A stretch of DNA of 64,000 bases from Osmia lignaria lignaria (GCF_051020975.1 NW_027478170.1:558001-622000); one strand, 5' to 3'. Positions 23,470 through 38,175 are shown, counted from the first letter of the stretch. Notes: generated from the letters alone by a model not told the origin. Numbers and translations: made by a program.

Positions 23470-25618
23470 AATTCTCTACAAAAAAGGTCTCTTAACATTT
23501 TGCCATAGCTCGCTTCGTTTCCGAGATATTTGCAGATTTATCTCAAGGGAAGGGGCCTGACGGACATATTTCGAGATATTTCTTCTTCTTGTTGTTCTTC
23601 TTCTGCACAGCTAAGCTGGAAGTGGCATTTGCGGCTCGCACTAGTGCAGAGTTATCTCAAAGAAAGGGGCCACGGTGTTTCTGTATCCCTATTATGTTGG
23701 TGCGGCTTCTGAACTTTTAAATATCTCGATATATCTCGAAAACTACGCTTCTGACCAAAAAATATCATAGAACATAAATTGTAGGAAACATAATTCTCTA
23801 CAAAAAACGTCTCTTAACATTTTGCCATAGCTCGCTTCGTTTCCGAGATATTTGCAGATTCAGCTCAAAGGAACTGGCCTGACGGACATATTTCGAGATA
23901 TTTCTTCTTCTTGTTGTTCTTCCTCTGCACAGCTAAGCTGGAAGTGGCATTTGCAGCTCGCAATAGTGCAGAGTTATCTCAAAGAAAGGGGCCACGGTGT
24001 TTCTGTATCTCTATTATGTTGGTGCGGCTTCGGAACTTTTAAATATCTTGATATATCTCGAGAACTACGCATCTGCTCAAAAAATATCATAGAACATAAA
24101 AAGTAGGAAACTTAATTCTCTACACAAAAGGTCTCTTAACATTTTGCCATAGCTCGCTTCGTTTCCGAGATATTTGCAGATTTATCTCAAGGGAAGGGGC
24201 CTGACGGACATATTTCGAGATATTTCTTCTTCTTGTTGTTCTTCTTCTGCACAGCTAAGCTGGAAGTGGCATTTGCGGCTCGCACTAGTGCAGAGTTATC
24301 TCAAAGAAAGGGGCCACGGTGTTTCTGTATCTCTATTATGTTGGTGCGGCTTCGGAACTTTTAAATATCTCGATATATCTCGAGAACTACGCTTCTGATC
24401 AAAAAATATCATAGAATATAAATTGTAGGAAACATAATTCTCTACAAAAAAGGTGTCTTAACATTTTGCCATAGCTCGCTTCGTTTCCGAGATATTTGCA
24501 GATATATCTCAAGGGAAGGGGCCTGACGGACATATTTCGAGATATTTCTTCTTCTTGTTGTTCTTCTTCTGCACAGCTAAGCTGGAAGTGGCATTTACAG
24601 CTCGCAATAGTGCAGAGTTATCTCAAAGAAAGGGGCCACGGTGTTTCTGTATCTCTATTATGTTGGTGCGGCTTCGGAACTTTTAAATATCTTGATATAT
24701 CTCGTGAACTACGCATCTGATCAAAAAATATCATAGAAGATAAAAAGTAGGAAACTTAATTCTCTACAAAAAAGGTCTCTAAACATTTTGCCATAGCTCG
24801 CTTCATTTCCGAGATATTTGCAGATTTATCTCAAGGGAAGGGGCCTGACGGACATATTTCGAGATATTTCTTCTTCTTGTTGTTCTTCTTCTGCACAGCT
24901 AAGCTGGAAGTGGCATTTGCGGCTCGCACTAGTGCAGAGTTATCTCAAAGAAAGGGGCCACGGTGTTTCTGTATCTCTATTATGTTGGTGCGGCTTCGGA
25001 ACTTTTAAATATCTTGATATATCTCGAGAACTACGCATCTGATCAAAAAATATCATAGAAGATAAAAAGTAGGAAACTTAATTCTCTACAAAAAAGGTCT
25101 CTTAACATTTTGCCATAGCTCGCTTCGTTTCCGAGATATTTGCAGATTCATCTCAAGGGAAGGGGCCTGACGGACATATTTCGAGATATTTCTTCTTCTT
25201 GTTGTTCTTCTTCTGCACAGCTAAGCTGGAAGTGGCATTTGCGGCTCGCACTAGTGCAGAGTTATCTCAAAGAAAGGGGCCACGGTGTTTCTGTATCTCT
25301 ATTATGTTGGTGCGGCTTCGGAACTTTTAAATATCTTGATATATCTCGAGAACTACGCATCTGATCAAAAAATATCATAGAAGATAAAAAGTAGGAAACT
25401 TAATTCTCTACAAAAAAGGTCTCTTAACATTTTGCCATAGCTCGCTTCGTTTCCGAGAGATTTCCAGATTTATCTCAAGGGAAGGGGCCTGACGGACATA
25501 TTTCGAGATATTTCTTCTTCTTGTTGTTCTTCTTCTGCACAGCTAAGCTGGAAGTGGCATTTGCGGCTCGCACTAGTGCAGAGTTATCTCAAAGAAAGGG
25601 GCCACGGTGTTTCTGTAT
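23470..25618. repeat. Eight-unit-offset duplication B, right copy
   Basis: Partner of about 20894-23042. Its unit at 25438 has lost the usual GAGATATTTGCAG (it reads GAGAGATTTCCAG), which removes one CGAGATAT site and the TTG of the recurrent open frame. Confidence 0.75.
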
Positions 25619-26045
25619 CTCTATTATGTTGGTGCGGCTTCGGAACTTTTAAATATCTCGATATATCTCGAAAACTACGCTTCTGATCAAAAAATATCAT
25701 AGAGCATGAATTGTAGGAAACAGAATTCTCTACAAAAAAGGTCTCTTAACATTTTGCCATAGCTCGCTTCGTTTCCGAGATATTTGCAGATATATCTCAA
25801 GGGAAGGGGCCTGACGGACATATTTCGAGATATTTCTTCTTCTTGTTGTTCTTCTTCTGCACAGCTAAGCTGGAAGTGGCATTTGCGGCTCGCACTAGTG
25901 CAGAGTTATCTCAAAGAAAGGGGCCACGGTGTTTCTGTATCTCTATTATGTTGGTGCGGCTTCGGAACTTTTAAATATCTTGATATATCTCGAGAACTAC
26001 GCATCTGATCAAAAAATATCATAGAAGATAAAAAGTAGGAAACTT

Positions 26046-28459
26046 AATTCTCTACAAAAAAGGTCTCTTAACATTTTGCCATAGCTCGCTTCGTTTCCGA
26101 GATATTTGCAGATTTATCTCAAGGGAAGGGGCCTGACGGACATATTTCGAGATATTTCTTCTTCTTGTTGTGCTTCTTCTGCACAGCTAAGCTGGAAGTG
26201 GCATTTGCGGCTCGCACTAGTGCAGAGTTATCTCAAAGAAAGGGGCCACGGTGTTTCTGTATCTCTATTATGTTGGTGCGGTTTCGGAACTTTTAAATAT
26301 CTTGATATATCTCGAGAACTACGCATCTGATCAAAAAATATCATAGAACATAAAAAGTAGGAAACTTAATTCTCTACAAAAAAGGTCTCTTAACATTTTG
26401 CCATAGCTCGCTTCGTTTCCGAGATATTTGCAGATTTATATCAAGGGAAGGGGCCTGACGGACATATTTCGAGATATTTCTTCTTCTTGTTGTTCTTCTT
26501 CTGCACAGCTAAGCTGGAAGTGGCATTTACAGCTCGCAATAGTGCAGAGTTATCTCAAAGAAAGGGGCCACGGTGTTTCTGTATCTCTATTATGTTGGTG
26601 CGGCTTCGGAACTTTTAAATATCTCGATATATCTCGAAAACTACGCTTCTGATCAAAAAATATCATAGAACATAAATTGTAGGAAACATAATTCTCTACA
26701 AAAAACGTCTCTTAACATTTTGCCATAGCTCGCTTCGTTTCCGAGATATTTGCCGATTCAGCTCAAAGGAACTGGCCTGACGGACATATTTCGAGATATT
26801 TCTTCTTCTTGTTGTTCTTCCTCTGCACAGCTAAGCTGGAAGTGGCATTTGCGGCTCGCACTAGTGCAGAGTTATCTCAAAGAAAGGGGCCACGGTGTTT
26901 CTGTATCCCTATTATGTTGGTGCGGCTTCGGAACTTTTAAATATCTCGATATATCTCGAAAACTACGCTTCTGATCAAAAAATATCATAGAACATAAATT
27001 GTAGGAAACATAATTCTCTACAAAAAACGTCTCTTAACATTTTGCCATAGCTCGCTTCGTTTCCGAGATATTTGCCGATTCAGCTCAAAGGAACTGGCCT
27101 GACGGACATATTTCGAGATATTTCTTCTTCTTGTTGTTCTTCCTCTGCACAGCTAAGCTGGAAGTGGCATTTCCAGCTCGCAATAGTGCAGAGTTATCTC
27201 AAAGAGAAGGGCCACGGTGTTTCTGTATCTCTATTCTGTTGGTGCGGCTTCGGAACTTTTAAATATCTTGATATATCTCGAGAACTACGCATCTGATCAA
27301 AAAATATCATAGAAGGTAAAAAGTAGGAAACCTAATTCTCTACAAAAAAGGTCTCTTAACATTTTGCCATAGCTCGCTTCGTTTCCGAGATATTTGCAGA
27401 TTTATCTCAAGGGAAGGGGCCTGACGGACATATTTCGAGATATTTCTTCTTCTTGTTGTGCTTCTTCTGCACAGCTAAGCTGGAAGTGGCATTTGCGGCT
27501 CGCACTAGTGCAGAGTTATCTCAAAGAAAGGGGCCACGGTGTTTCTGTATCTCTATTATGTTGGTGCGGTTTCGGAACTTTTAAATATCTTGATATATCT
27601 CGAGAACTACGCATCTGATCAAAAAATATCATAGAACATAAAAAGTAGGAAACTTAATTCTCTACAAAAAAGGTCTCTTAACATTTTGCCATAGCTCGCT
27701 TCGTTTCCGAGATATTTGCAGATTTATATCAAGGGAAGGGGCCTGACGGACATATTTCGAGATATTTCTTCTTCTTGTTGTTCTTCTTCTGCACAGCTAA
27801 GCTGGAAGTGGCATTTACAGCTCGCAATAGTGCAGAGTTATCTCAAAGAAAGGGGCCACGGTGTTTCTGTATCTCTATTATGTTGGTGCGGCTTCGGAAC
27901 TTTTAAATATCTCGATATATCTCGAAAACTACGCTTCTGATCAAAAAATATCATAGAACATAAATTGTAGGAAACATAATTCTCTACAAAAAACGTCTCT
28001 TAACATTTTGCCATAGCTCGCTTCGTTTCCGAGATATTTGCCGATTCAGCTCAAAGGAACTGGCCTGACGGACATATTTCGAGATATTTCTTCTTCTTGT
28101 TGTTCTTCCTCTGCACAGCTAAGCTGGAAGTGGCATTTGCGGCTCGCACTAGTGCAGAGTTATCTCAAAGAAAGGGGCCACGGTGTTTCTGTATCCCTAT
28201 TATGTTGGTGCGGCTTCGGAACTTTTAAATATCTCGATATATCTCGAAAACTACGCTTCTGATCAAAAAATATCATAGAACATAAATTGTAGGAAACATA
28301 ATTCTCTACAAAAAACGTCTCTTAACATTTTGCCATAGCTCGCTTCGTTTCCGAGATATTTGCCGATTCAGCTCAAAGGAACTGGCCTGACGGACATATT
28401 TCGAGATATTTCTTCTTCTTGTTGTTCTTCCTCTGCACAGCTAAGCTGGAAGTGGCATT
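26046..28459. repeat. Four-unit tandem duplication C (1,288-bp offset)
   Basis: Bases 26046-27171 match 27334-28459. Shared rare variants are TTGTGCTTCTTC (26168), GCGGTTTCGG (26279), TTTATATCAAGG (26435) and TTGCCGATTCAGC (26751). The match ends where TTTCCAGCTC (27172) is replaced by TTTGCAGCTC in the second copy. Confidence 0.8.
27096..27634. repeat. Segment D, copied 3,864 bp downstream
   Basis: This segment matches 30960-31498 (offset twelve units). Shared marks are AAAGAGAAGGG, TCTATTCTGTTGG, GAAGGTAAAAAG and AAACCTAATTC, followed by the TTGTGCTTCTTC unit. It overlaps the end of one duplication-C copy and the start of the next, so segment D formed after, or from, the C junction. Confidence 0.75.
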
Positions 28460-30420
28460 TGCAGCTCGCAATAGTGCAGAGTTATCTCAAAGAAAGGGGC
28501 CACGGTGTTTCTGTATCTCTATTATGTTGGTGCGGCTACGAAACTTTTAAATATCTTGATATATCTCGAGAACTACGCATCTGATCAAAAAATATCATAG
28601 AGCATAAAAAGTAGGAAACTTAATTCTCTACAAAAAAGGTCTCTTAACAGTTTGCCATAGCTCGCTTCGTTTCCGAGATATTTGCAGATTTATCTCAAGG
28701 GAAGGGGCCTGACGGACATATTTCGAGATATTTCTTCTTCTTGTTGTTCTTCTTCTGCACAGCTAAGCTGGAAGTGGCATTTGCGGCTCGCACTAGTGCA
28801 GAGTTATCTCAAAGAAAGGGGCCACGGTGTTTCTGTATCTCTATTATGTTGGTGCGGCTTCGGAACTTTTAAATATCTCGATGTATCTCGAAAACTACGC
28901 TTCTGATCAAAAAAGATCATAGAACATAAATTGTAGGAAACATAATTCTCTACAAAAAAGGTCTCTTAACATTTTGCCATAGCTCGCTTCGTTTCCGAGA
29001 TATTTGCAGATATATCTCAAGGGAAGGGGCCTGACGGACATATTTCGAGATATTTCTTCTTCTTGTTGTTCTTCTTCTGCACAGCTAAGCTGGAAGTGGC
29101 ATTTACAGCTCGCAATAGTGCAGAGTTATCTCAAAGAAAGGGGCCACGGTGTTTCTGTATCTCTATTATGTTGGTGCGGCTTCGGGACTTTTAAATATCT
29201 CGATATATCTCGAAAACTACGCTTCTGATCAAAAAATATCATAGAACATAAATTGTAGGAAACATAATTCTCTACAAAAAACGTCTCTTAACATTTTGCC
29301 ATAGCTCGCTTGGTTTCCGAGATATTTGCCGATTCAGCTCAAAGGAACTGGCCTGACGGACATATTTCGAGATATTTCTTCTTCTTATTGTTCTTCCTCT
29401 GCACAGCTAAGCTGGAAGTGGCATTTGCAGCTCGCACTAGTGCAGAGTTATCTCAAAGAAAGGGGCCACGGTGTTTCTGTATCTCTATTATTTTGGTGCG
29501 GTTTCGGAACTTTTAAATATCTTGATATATCTCGAGAACTACGCATCTGATCAAAAAATATCATAGAACATAAAAAGTAGGAAACTTAATTCTCTACAAA
29601 TAAGGTTTCTTAACATTTTGCCATAGCTCGCTTCGTTTCCGAGATATTTGCAGATTTATCTCAAGGGAAGGGGCCTGACGGACATATTTCGAGATATTTC
29701 TTCTTCTTGTTGTTCTTCTTCTGCGCAGCTAAGCTGGAAGTGGCATTTGCAGCTCGCAATAGTGCAGAGATATCTCAAAGAAAGGGGCCACGCTGTTTCT
29801 GTATCTCTATTATGTTGGTGCGGCTTCGGAACTTTTAAATATCTTGATATATATCGAGAGCTACGCGTCTGATCAAAAAATATCATAGAACATAAAAAGT
29901 AGGAAACATAATTCTCTACAAAAAAGGTCTCTTAACATTTTGCCATAGCTCGCTTCGTTTCCGAGATATTTGCAGATATATCTCAAGGGAAGGGGCCTGA
30001 CGGACATATTTCGAGATATTTCTTCTTCTTGTTGTTCTTCTTCTGCACAGCTAAGCTGGAAGTGGCATTTGCAGCTCGCAATAGTGCAGAGTTATCTCAA
30101 AGAAAGGGGCCACGGTGTTTCTGTATCTCTATTATGTTGGTGCGGCTTCGGAACTTTTAAATATCTTGATATATCTCGAGAACTACGCATCTGATCAAAA
30201 AATATCATAGAACATAAAAAGTAGGAAACTTAATTCTCTACAAAAAAGGTCTCTTAACATTTTGCCATAGCTCGCTTCGTTTCCGAGATATTTGCAGATT
30301 TATCTCAAGGGAAGGGGCCTGACGGACATATTTCGAGATATTTCTTCTTCTTGTTGTTCTTCCTCTGCACAGCTAAGCTGGAAGTGGCATTTGCAGCTCG
30401 CAATAGTGCAGAGTTATCTG

Positions 30421-33258
30421 AAAGAAAGGGGCCACGGTGTTTCTGTATCTCTATTATGTTGGTGCGGCTTCGGAACTTTTAAATATCTTGATATATCTCG
30501 AGAACTACGCATCAGATAAAAAAATATCATAGAACATAAAAAGTAGGAAACTTAATTCTCTACAAAAAAGGTCTCTTAACATTTTGCCATAGCCCTCTTC
30601 GTTTCCGAGATATTTGCAGATTTATCTCAAGGGAAGGGGCCTGACGGACATTAATCGAGATATTTCTTCTTCTTGATGTTCTTCTTCTGCACAGCTAAGC
30701 TGGAAGTGGCATTTGCAGCTCGCAATAGTGCAGAGTTATCTCAAAGAAAGGGGCCACGGTGTTTCTGTATCTCTATTATGTTGGTGCGGCTTCGGAACTT
30801 TTAAATATCTTGATATATCTCGAGAACTACGCATCTGATCAAAGAATATCATAGAACATAAATTGTAGGAAACATAATTCTCTACAAAAAAGGTCTCTTA
30901 ACATTTTGCCATAGCTCGCTTCGTTTCCGAGATATTTGCAGATATATCTCAAGGGAAGGGGCCTGACGGACATATTTCGAGATATTTCTTCTTCTTGTTG
31001 TTCTTCCTCTGCACAGCTAAGCTGGAAGTGGCATTTCCAGCTCGCAATAGTGCAGAGTTATCTCAAAGAGAAGGGCCACGGTGTTTCTGTATCTCTATTC
31101 TGTTGGTGCGGCTTCGGAACTTTTAAATATCTTGATATATCTCGAGAACTACGCATCTGATCAAAAAATATCATAGAAGGTAAAAAGTAGGAAACCTAAT
31201 TCTCTACAAAAAAGGTCTCTTAACATTTTGCCATAGCTCGCTTCGTTTCCGAGATATTTGCAGATTTATCTCAAGGGAAGGGGCCTGACGGACATATTTC
31301 GAGATATTTCTTCTTCTTGTTGTGCTTCTTCTGCACAGCTAAGCTGGAAGTGGCATTTGCGGCTCGCACTAGTGCAGAGTTATCTCAAAGAAAGGGGCCA
31401 CGGTGTTTCTGTATCTCTATTATGTTGGTGCGGTTTCGGAACTTTTAAATATCTTGATATATCTCGAGAACTACGCATCTGATCAAAAAATATCATAGGA
31501 CATAAAAAGTAGGAAACTTAATTCTCTACAAATAAGGTCTCTTAACATTTTGCCATAGCTCGCTTCGTTTCCGAGATATTTGCTGATTTATCTCAAGGGA
31601 AGGGGCCTGACAGACATATTTCGAGATATTTCTTCTTCTTGTTGTTCTTCCTCTGCACAGCTAAGCTGAAAGTGGCATTTGCAGCTCGCAATAGTGCAGA
31701 GTTATCTCAAAGAAAGGGGCCACGGTGTTTCTGTATCTCTATTATGTTGGTGCGGCTTCGGAACTTTTAAATATCTCGATATATCTCGAAAACTACGCTT
31801 CTGATCAAAAAATATCGTAGAACTTAAATTGTAGGAAACATAATTCTCTACAAAAAACGTCTCTTAACATTTTGCCATAGCTCGCTTCGTTTCCGAGATA
31901 TTTGCCGATTCAGCTCAAAGGAACTGGCCTGACGGACATATTTCGAGATATTTCTTCTTCATGTTGTTCTTCCTCTGCACAGCTAAGCTGGAAGTGGCAT
32001 TTGCAGCTCGCAATAGTGCAGAGTTATCTAAAAGAAAGGGGCCACGGTGTTTCTGTATCTCTATTATGTTGGTGCGGCTTCGGAACTTTTAAATATCTTG
32101 ATATATCTCGAGAACTACGCATCTGATCAAAAATTATCATAGAACATAAAAAGTAGGAAACTTAATTCTCTACAAAAAAGGTCTCTTAACATTTTGCCAT
32201 AGCTCGCTTCGTTTCCGAGATATTTGCAGATTTATCTCAAGGGAAGGGGCCTGACGGACATATTTCGAGATATTTCTTCTTCTTGTTGTTCTTCTTCTGC
32301 ACAGCTAAGCTGGAAGTGGCATTTGCGGCTCGCACTAGCGCAGTGTTATCTCAAAGAAAGGGGCCACGGTGTTTCTGTATCTCTATTATGTTGGTGCGGC
32401 TTCGGAACTTTTAAATATCTCGATATATCTCGAAAACTACGCTTCTGATCAAAAAATATCATAGAACATAAATTGTAGGAAACGTAATTCTCTACAAAAA
32501 AGGTCTCTTAACGTTTTGCCATAGCTAGCTTCGTTTCCGAGATATTTGCAGATATATCTCAAGGGAAGGGGCCTGACGGACATATTTCGAGATATTTCTT
32601 CTTCTTGTTGTTCTTCTTCTGCACAGCTAAGCTGGAAGTGGCATTTACAGCTCGCAATAGTGCAGAGTTATCTCAAAGAAAGGGGCCACGGTGTTTCTGT
32701 ATCTCTATTATGTTGGTGCGGCTTCGGAACTTTTAAATATCTTGATATATCTCGAGAACTACGCATCAGATAAAAAAATATCATAGAACATAAAAAGTAG
32801 GAAACTTAATTCTCTACAAAAAAGGTCTCTTAACATTTTGCCATAGCCCTCTTCGTTTCCGAGATATTTGCAGATTTATCTCAAGGGAAGGGGCTTGACG
32901 GACATTAATCGAGATATTTCTTCTTCTTGATGTTCTTCTTCTGCACAGCTAAGCTGGAAGTGGCATTTGCAGCTCGCAATAGTGCAGAGTTATCTCAAAG
33001 AAAGGGGCCACGGTGTTTCTGTATCTCTATTATGTTGGTGCGGCTTCGGAACTTTTAAATATCTTGATATATCTCGAGAACTACGCATCTGATCAAAGAA
33101 TATCATAGAACGTAAATTGTAGGAAACATAATTCTCTACAAAAAAGGTCTCTTAACATTTTGCCATAGCTCGCTTCGTTTCCGAGATATTTGCAGATATA
33201 TCTCAAGGGAAGGGGCCTGACGGACATATTTCGAGATATTTCTTCTTCTTGTTGTTCT
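30421..33258. repeat. Seven-unit-offset duplication E
   Basis: About 30421-31004 matches 32675-33258 at an offset of 2,254 bp. Shared private variants are CATCAGATAAAAAAA, CATAGCCCTCTTCG, GACATTAATCGAG and CTTGATGTTC. The last puts a TGA in the recurrent open frame of units 30590 and 32844. Two differences are visible (GGGCTTGACGG and GAACGTAAATTG in the right copy). Confidence 0.75.
30960..31498. repeat. Segment D, downstream copy
   Basis: Partner of 27096-27634. The left edge lies inside a unit, at the switch from GATATATCTCAAGGG to GGCCTGACGG, and the right edge lies at CATAGGACAT. Both edges are within units, as expected of in-register gene conversion or unequal exchange. Confidence 0.75.
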
Positions 33259-33379
33259 TCTTCTGCACAGCTAAGCTGGAAGTGGCATTTGCAGCTCGCA
33301 ATAGTGCAGAGTTATCTCAAAGAAAGAGGCCACGGTGTTTCTGTATCTCTATTATGTTGGTGCGGCTTCGGAACTTTTA

Positions 33380-36300
33380 AATATCTTGATATATCTCGAG
33401 AACTACGCGTCTGATCAAAAAATATCATAGAACATAAAAAGTAGGAAACATAATTCTCTACAAAAACGGTCTCTTAACATTTTGCCATAGCTCGCTTCGT
33501 TTCCGAGATATTTGCATATTTATCTCAAGGGAAGGGGCCTGACGGACATATTTCGAGATATTTCTTCTTCTTGTTGTTCTTCCTCTGCACAGCTAAGCTG
33601 GAAGTGGCATTTGCAGCTCGCAATAGTGCAGAGTTATCTCAAGGAAAGGGGCCACGGTGTTTCTGTATCTCTATTATGTTGGTGCGGCTTCGGAACTTTT
33701 AAATATCTTGATATATCTCGAGAGCTACGCATCTGATCAAAAAATATCATAGAACATGAAAAGTAGGAAACTTAATTCTCTACAAAAAAGGTCTCTTAAC
33801 ATTTTGCCATAGCTCGCTTCGTTTCCGAGATATTTGCAGATTCAGCTCAAAGGAACTGGCCTGACGGACATATTTCGAGATATTTCTTCTTCTTGTTGTT
33901 CTTCCTCTGCACAGCTAAGCTGGAAGTGGCATTTGCAGCTCGCAATAGTGCAGAGTTATCTTAAAGAAAGGGGCCACGGTGTTTCTGTATCTCTATTATG
34001 TTGGTGCGGCTTCGGAACTTTTAAATATCTTGATATATCTCGAGAACTACGCATCTGATCAAAAAATGTCATAGAACATAAAAAGTAGGAAACTTAATTC
34101 TCTACAAAAAAGGTCTCTTAACATTTTGCCATAGCTCGCTTCGTTTCCGAGACATTTGGATATATATCTCAAGGGAAGGGGCCTGACGGACATATTTCGA
34201 GATATTTCTTCTTCTTGTTGTTCTTCTTCTGCACAGCTAAGCTGGAAGTGGCATTTGCGGCTCGCACTAGTGCAGAGTTATCTCAAAGAAAGGGGCCACG
34301 GTGTTTCTGTATCTCTATTATGTTGGTGCGGCTTCGGAACTTTTAAATATCTCGATATATCTCGAAAACTACGCTTCTGATCAAAAAATATCATAGAACA
34401 TAAAAAGTAGGAAACTTAATTCTCTACAAAAAAGGTCTCTTAACATTTTGCCATAGCTCGCTTCGTTTCCGAGATATTTGCAGATTTATCTCAAGGGAAG
34501 GGGCCTAACGGACATATTTCGAGATATTTCTTCTTCTTGTTGTTCTTCTTCTGCACAGCTAAACTGGAAGTGGTATTTCCAGCTCGCAATAGTGCAGAGT
34601 TATCTCAAAGAAAGGGGCCACGGTGTTGCTGTATCTCTATTATGTTGGTGCGGTTTCGGAACTTTTAAATATCTTGATATATCTCGAGAACTACGCATCT
34701 GATCAAAAAATATCATAGAACATAAAAAGTAGGAAACTTAATTCTCTACAAAAAAGGTCTCTTAACATTTTGCCATAGCTCGCTTCGTTTCCGAGATATT
34801 TGCAGATTCAGCTCAAAGGAACGGGCCTGACGGACATATTTCGAGATACTTCTTCTTCTTGTTGTTCTTCCTCTGCACAGCTAAGCTGGAAGTGGCATTT
34901 GCGGCTCGCGATAGTGCAGAGTTATCTCAAAGAAAGGGGCCACGGTGTTTCTGTATCTCTATTATGTTGGTGCGGCTTCGGAACTTTTAAATATCTTGAT
35001 ATATCTCGAGAACTACGCATCTGATCAAAAAATATCATACAACATAAAAAGTAGGAAACTTAATTCTAACAAAAAAGGTCTCTTAACATTTTGCCATAGC
35101 TCGCTTCGTTTCCGAGATATTTGTAGATTTATCTCAAGGGAAGGGGCCTGACGGACATATTTCGAGATATTTCTTCTTCTTGTTGTTCTTCTTCTGCACA
35201 GCTAAGCTGGAAGTGGCATTTGCAGCTCGCACTAGTGCAGAGTTATCTCAAAGAAAGGGGCCACGGTGTTTCTGTATCTCTATTATGTTGGTGCGGCTTC
35301 GGAACTTTTAAATATCTCGATATATCTCGAAAACTACGCTTCTGATCAAAAAATATCATAGAACATAAATTGTAGGAAACATAATTCTCTACAAAAAAGG
35401 TCTCTTAACATTTTGCCATAGCTCGCTTCGTTTCCGAGATATTTGCAGATATATCTCAAGGGAAGGGGCCTGACGGACATATTTCGAGATATTTCTTCTT
35501 CTTGTTGTTCTTCTTCTGCACAGCTAAGCTGGAAGTGGCATTTACAGCTCGCAATAGTGCAGAGTTATCTCAACGAAAGGGGCCACGGTGTTTCTGTATC
35601 TCTATTATGTTGGTGCGGCTTCGGAACTTTTGAATATCTTGATATATCTCGAGAACTACGCGTCTGATCAAAAAATATCATAGAACATAAAAAGTAGGAA
35701 ACATAATTCTCTACAAAAACGGTCTCTTAACATTTTGCCATAGCTCGCTTCGTTTCCGAGATATTTGCATATTTATCTCAAGGGAAGGGGCCTGACGGAC
35801 ATATTTCGAGATATTTCTTCTTCTTGTTGTTCTTCCTCTGCACAGCTAAGCTGGAAGTGGCATTTGCAGCTCGCAATAGTGCAGAGTTATCTCAAAGAAA
35901 GGGGCCACGGTGTTTCTGTATCTCTATTATGTTGGTGCGGCTTCGGAACTTTTAAATATCTTGATATATCTCGAGAGCTACGCATCTGATCAAAAAATAT
36001 CATAGAACATGAAAAGTAGGAAACTTAATTCTCTACAAGAAAGGTCTCTTAACATTTTGCCATAGCTCGCTTCGTTTCCGAGATATTTGCAGATTCAGCT
36101 CAAAGGAACTGGCCTGACGGACATATTTCGAGATATTTCTTCTTCTTGTTGTTCTTCCTCTGCACAGCTAAGCTGGAAGTGGCATTTGCGGCTCGCAATA
36201 GTGCAGAGTTATCTTAAAGAAAGGGGCCACGGTGTTTCTGTATCTCTATTATGTTGGTGCGGCTTCGGAACTTTTAAATATCTTGATATATCTCGAGAAC

Positions 36301-37059
36301 TACGCATCTGATCAAAACATGGCATAGAACATAAAAAGTAGGAAACTTAATTCTCTACAAAAAAGGTCTCTTAACATTTTGCCATAGCTCGCTTCGTTTC
36401 CGAGATATTTGCATATATATCTCAAGGGAAGGGGCCTGACGGACATATTTCGAGATATTTCTTCTTCTTGTTGTTCTTCTTCTGCACAGCTAAGCTGGAA
36501 GTGGCATTTGCGGCTCGCACTAGTGCAGAGTTATCTCAAAGAAAGGGGCCACGGTGTTTCTGTATCTCTATTATGTTGGTGCGGCTTCGGAACTTTTAAA
36601 TATCTCGATATATCTCAAAAACTACGCTTCTGATCAAAAAATATCATAGAACATAAAAAGTAGGAAACTTAATTCTCTACAAAAAAGGTCTCTTAACATT
36701 TTGCCATAGCTCGCTTCGTTTCCGAGATATTTGCAGATTTATCTCAAGGGAAGGGGCCTAACGGACATATTTCGAGATATTTCTTCTTCTTGTTGTTCTT
36801 CTTCTGCACAGCTGAACTGGAAGTGGCATTTCCAGCTCGCAATAGTGCAGAGTTATCTCAAAGAAAGGGGCCACGGTGTTTCTGTATCTCTATTATGTTG
36901 GTGCGGTTTCGGAACTTTTAAATATCTTGATATATCTCGAGAACTACGCATCTGATCAAAAAATATCATACAACATAAAAAGTAGGAAACTTAATTCTCT
37001 ACAAAAAAGGTCTCTTAACATTTTGCCATAGCTCGCTTCGTTTCCGAGATATTTGCAGA
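33380..37059. repeat. Seven-unit-offset duplication F
   Basis: Bases 33380-34806 match about 35633-37059 at an offset of 2,253 bp (seven units minus one base lost near 35067). Shared marks are ACGCGTCTG, CAAAAACGGTCTC, GCATATTTATCTC, GAGAGCTACGC, CATGAAAAG, ATCTTAAAG and CTAACGG with GCGGTTTCGG. Parts of the same series recur again at about 38240-39530 and 40571-41460. Confidence 0.75.
34776..35096. repeat. 321-bp unit (CTCTAC to CTAAC)
   Basis: Near 35067 the usual AATTCTCTACAAAAAAGG reads AATTCTAACAAAAAAGG, a net loss of one base. The following unit (35097) has TTGTAG in place of TTGCAG, which closes the recurrent open frame at its second codon. Confidence 0.85.
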
Positions 37060-38175
37060 TTTATCTCAAGGGAAGGGGCCTGACGGACATATTTCGAGAT
37101 ATTTCTTCTTCTTGTTGTTCTTCTTCTGCACAGCTGAGCTGGAAGTGGCATTTGCAGGTCGCAATAGTGCAGAGTTATCTCAAAGAAAGGGGCCACGGTG
37201 TTTCTGTATCTCTATTATGTTGGTGCGGCTTCGGAACTTTTAAATATCTCGATATATCTCTAAAACTACGCTTCTGATCAAAAAATATCATAGAACGTAA
37301 ATTGTAGGAAACATTATTCTCTACAAGAAAGGTCTCTTAACATTTTGCCATAGCTCGCTTCGTTTCCGAGATATTTGCAGATTCATCTCAAGGGAAGGGG
37401 CCTGACGGACATATTTCGAGATATTTCTTCTTCTTGTTGTTCTTCTTCTGCACAGCTAAGCTGGAAGTGGCATTTACAGCTCGCAATAGTGCAGAGGTAT
37501 CTCAAAGAAAGGGGCCACGGTGTTTCTGTATCTCTATTATGTTGGTGTGGCTTCGGAACTTTTAAATATCTTGATATATCTCGAGAACTACGCATCTGAT
37601 CAAAAAATATCATAGAACATAAATTGTAGGAACCATAATTCTCTACAAAAAAGGTCTCTTAACATTTTGCCATAGCTCGTTTCGTTTCCGAGATATTTGC
37701 AGATTTATCTCAAGGGAAGGGGCCTGACGGACATATTTCGAGATATTTCTTCTTCTTGTTGTTCTTCTTCTGCACAGCTGAGCTGGAAGTGGCATTTGCA
37801 GGTCGCAATAGTGCAGAGTTATCTCAAAGAAAGGGGCCACGGTGTTTCTGTATCTCTATTATGTTGGTGCGGCTTCGGAACTTTTAAATATCTCGATATA
37901 TCTCTAAAACTACGCTTCTGATCAAAAAATATCATAGAACGTAAATTGTAGGAAACATTATTCTCTACAAAAAAGGTCTCTTAACATTTTGCCATAGCTC
38001 GCTTCGTTTCCGAGATATTTGCAGATTCATCTCAAGGGAAGGGGTCTGACGGACATATTTCGAGATATTTCTTCTTCTTGTTGTTCTTCTTCTGCACAGC
38101 TAAGCTCGAAGCGGCATTTGCAGCTCGCAATAGTGCAGAGTTATCTCAAAGAAAGAGGCCACGGTGTTTCTGTAT
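37029..38175. repeat. Segment G: GCTGAGCTGG units
   Basis: Units 37029 and 37673 (644 bp apart) share GCTGAGCTGG, GCAGGTCGC, ATCTCTAAAAC, GAACGTAAATTG and AACATTATTCTC. The block from about 37681 to 38175, with the next unit's GGGGTCTGACGG and AAGCTCGAAGCGGC, recurs at about 44443-44937. The offset is 6,762 bp (21 units), with several base changes. Confidence 0.7.
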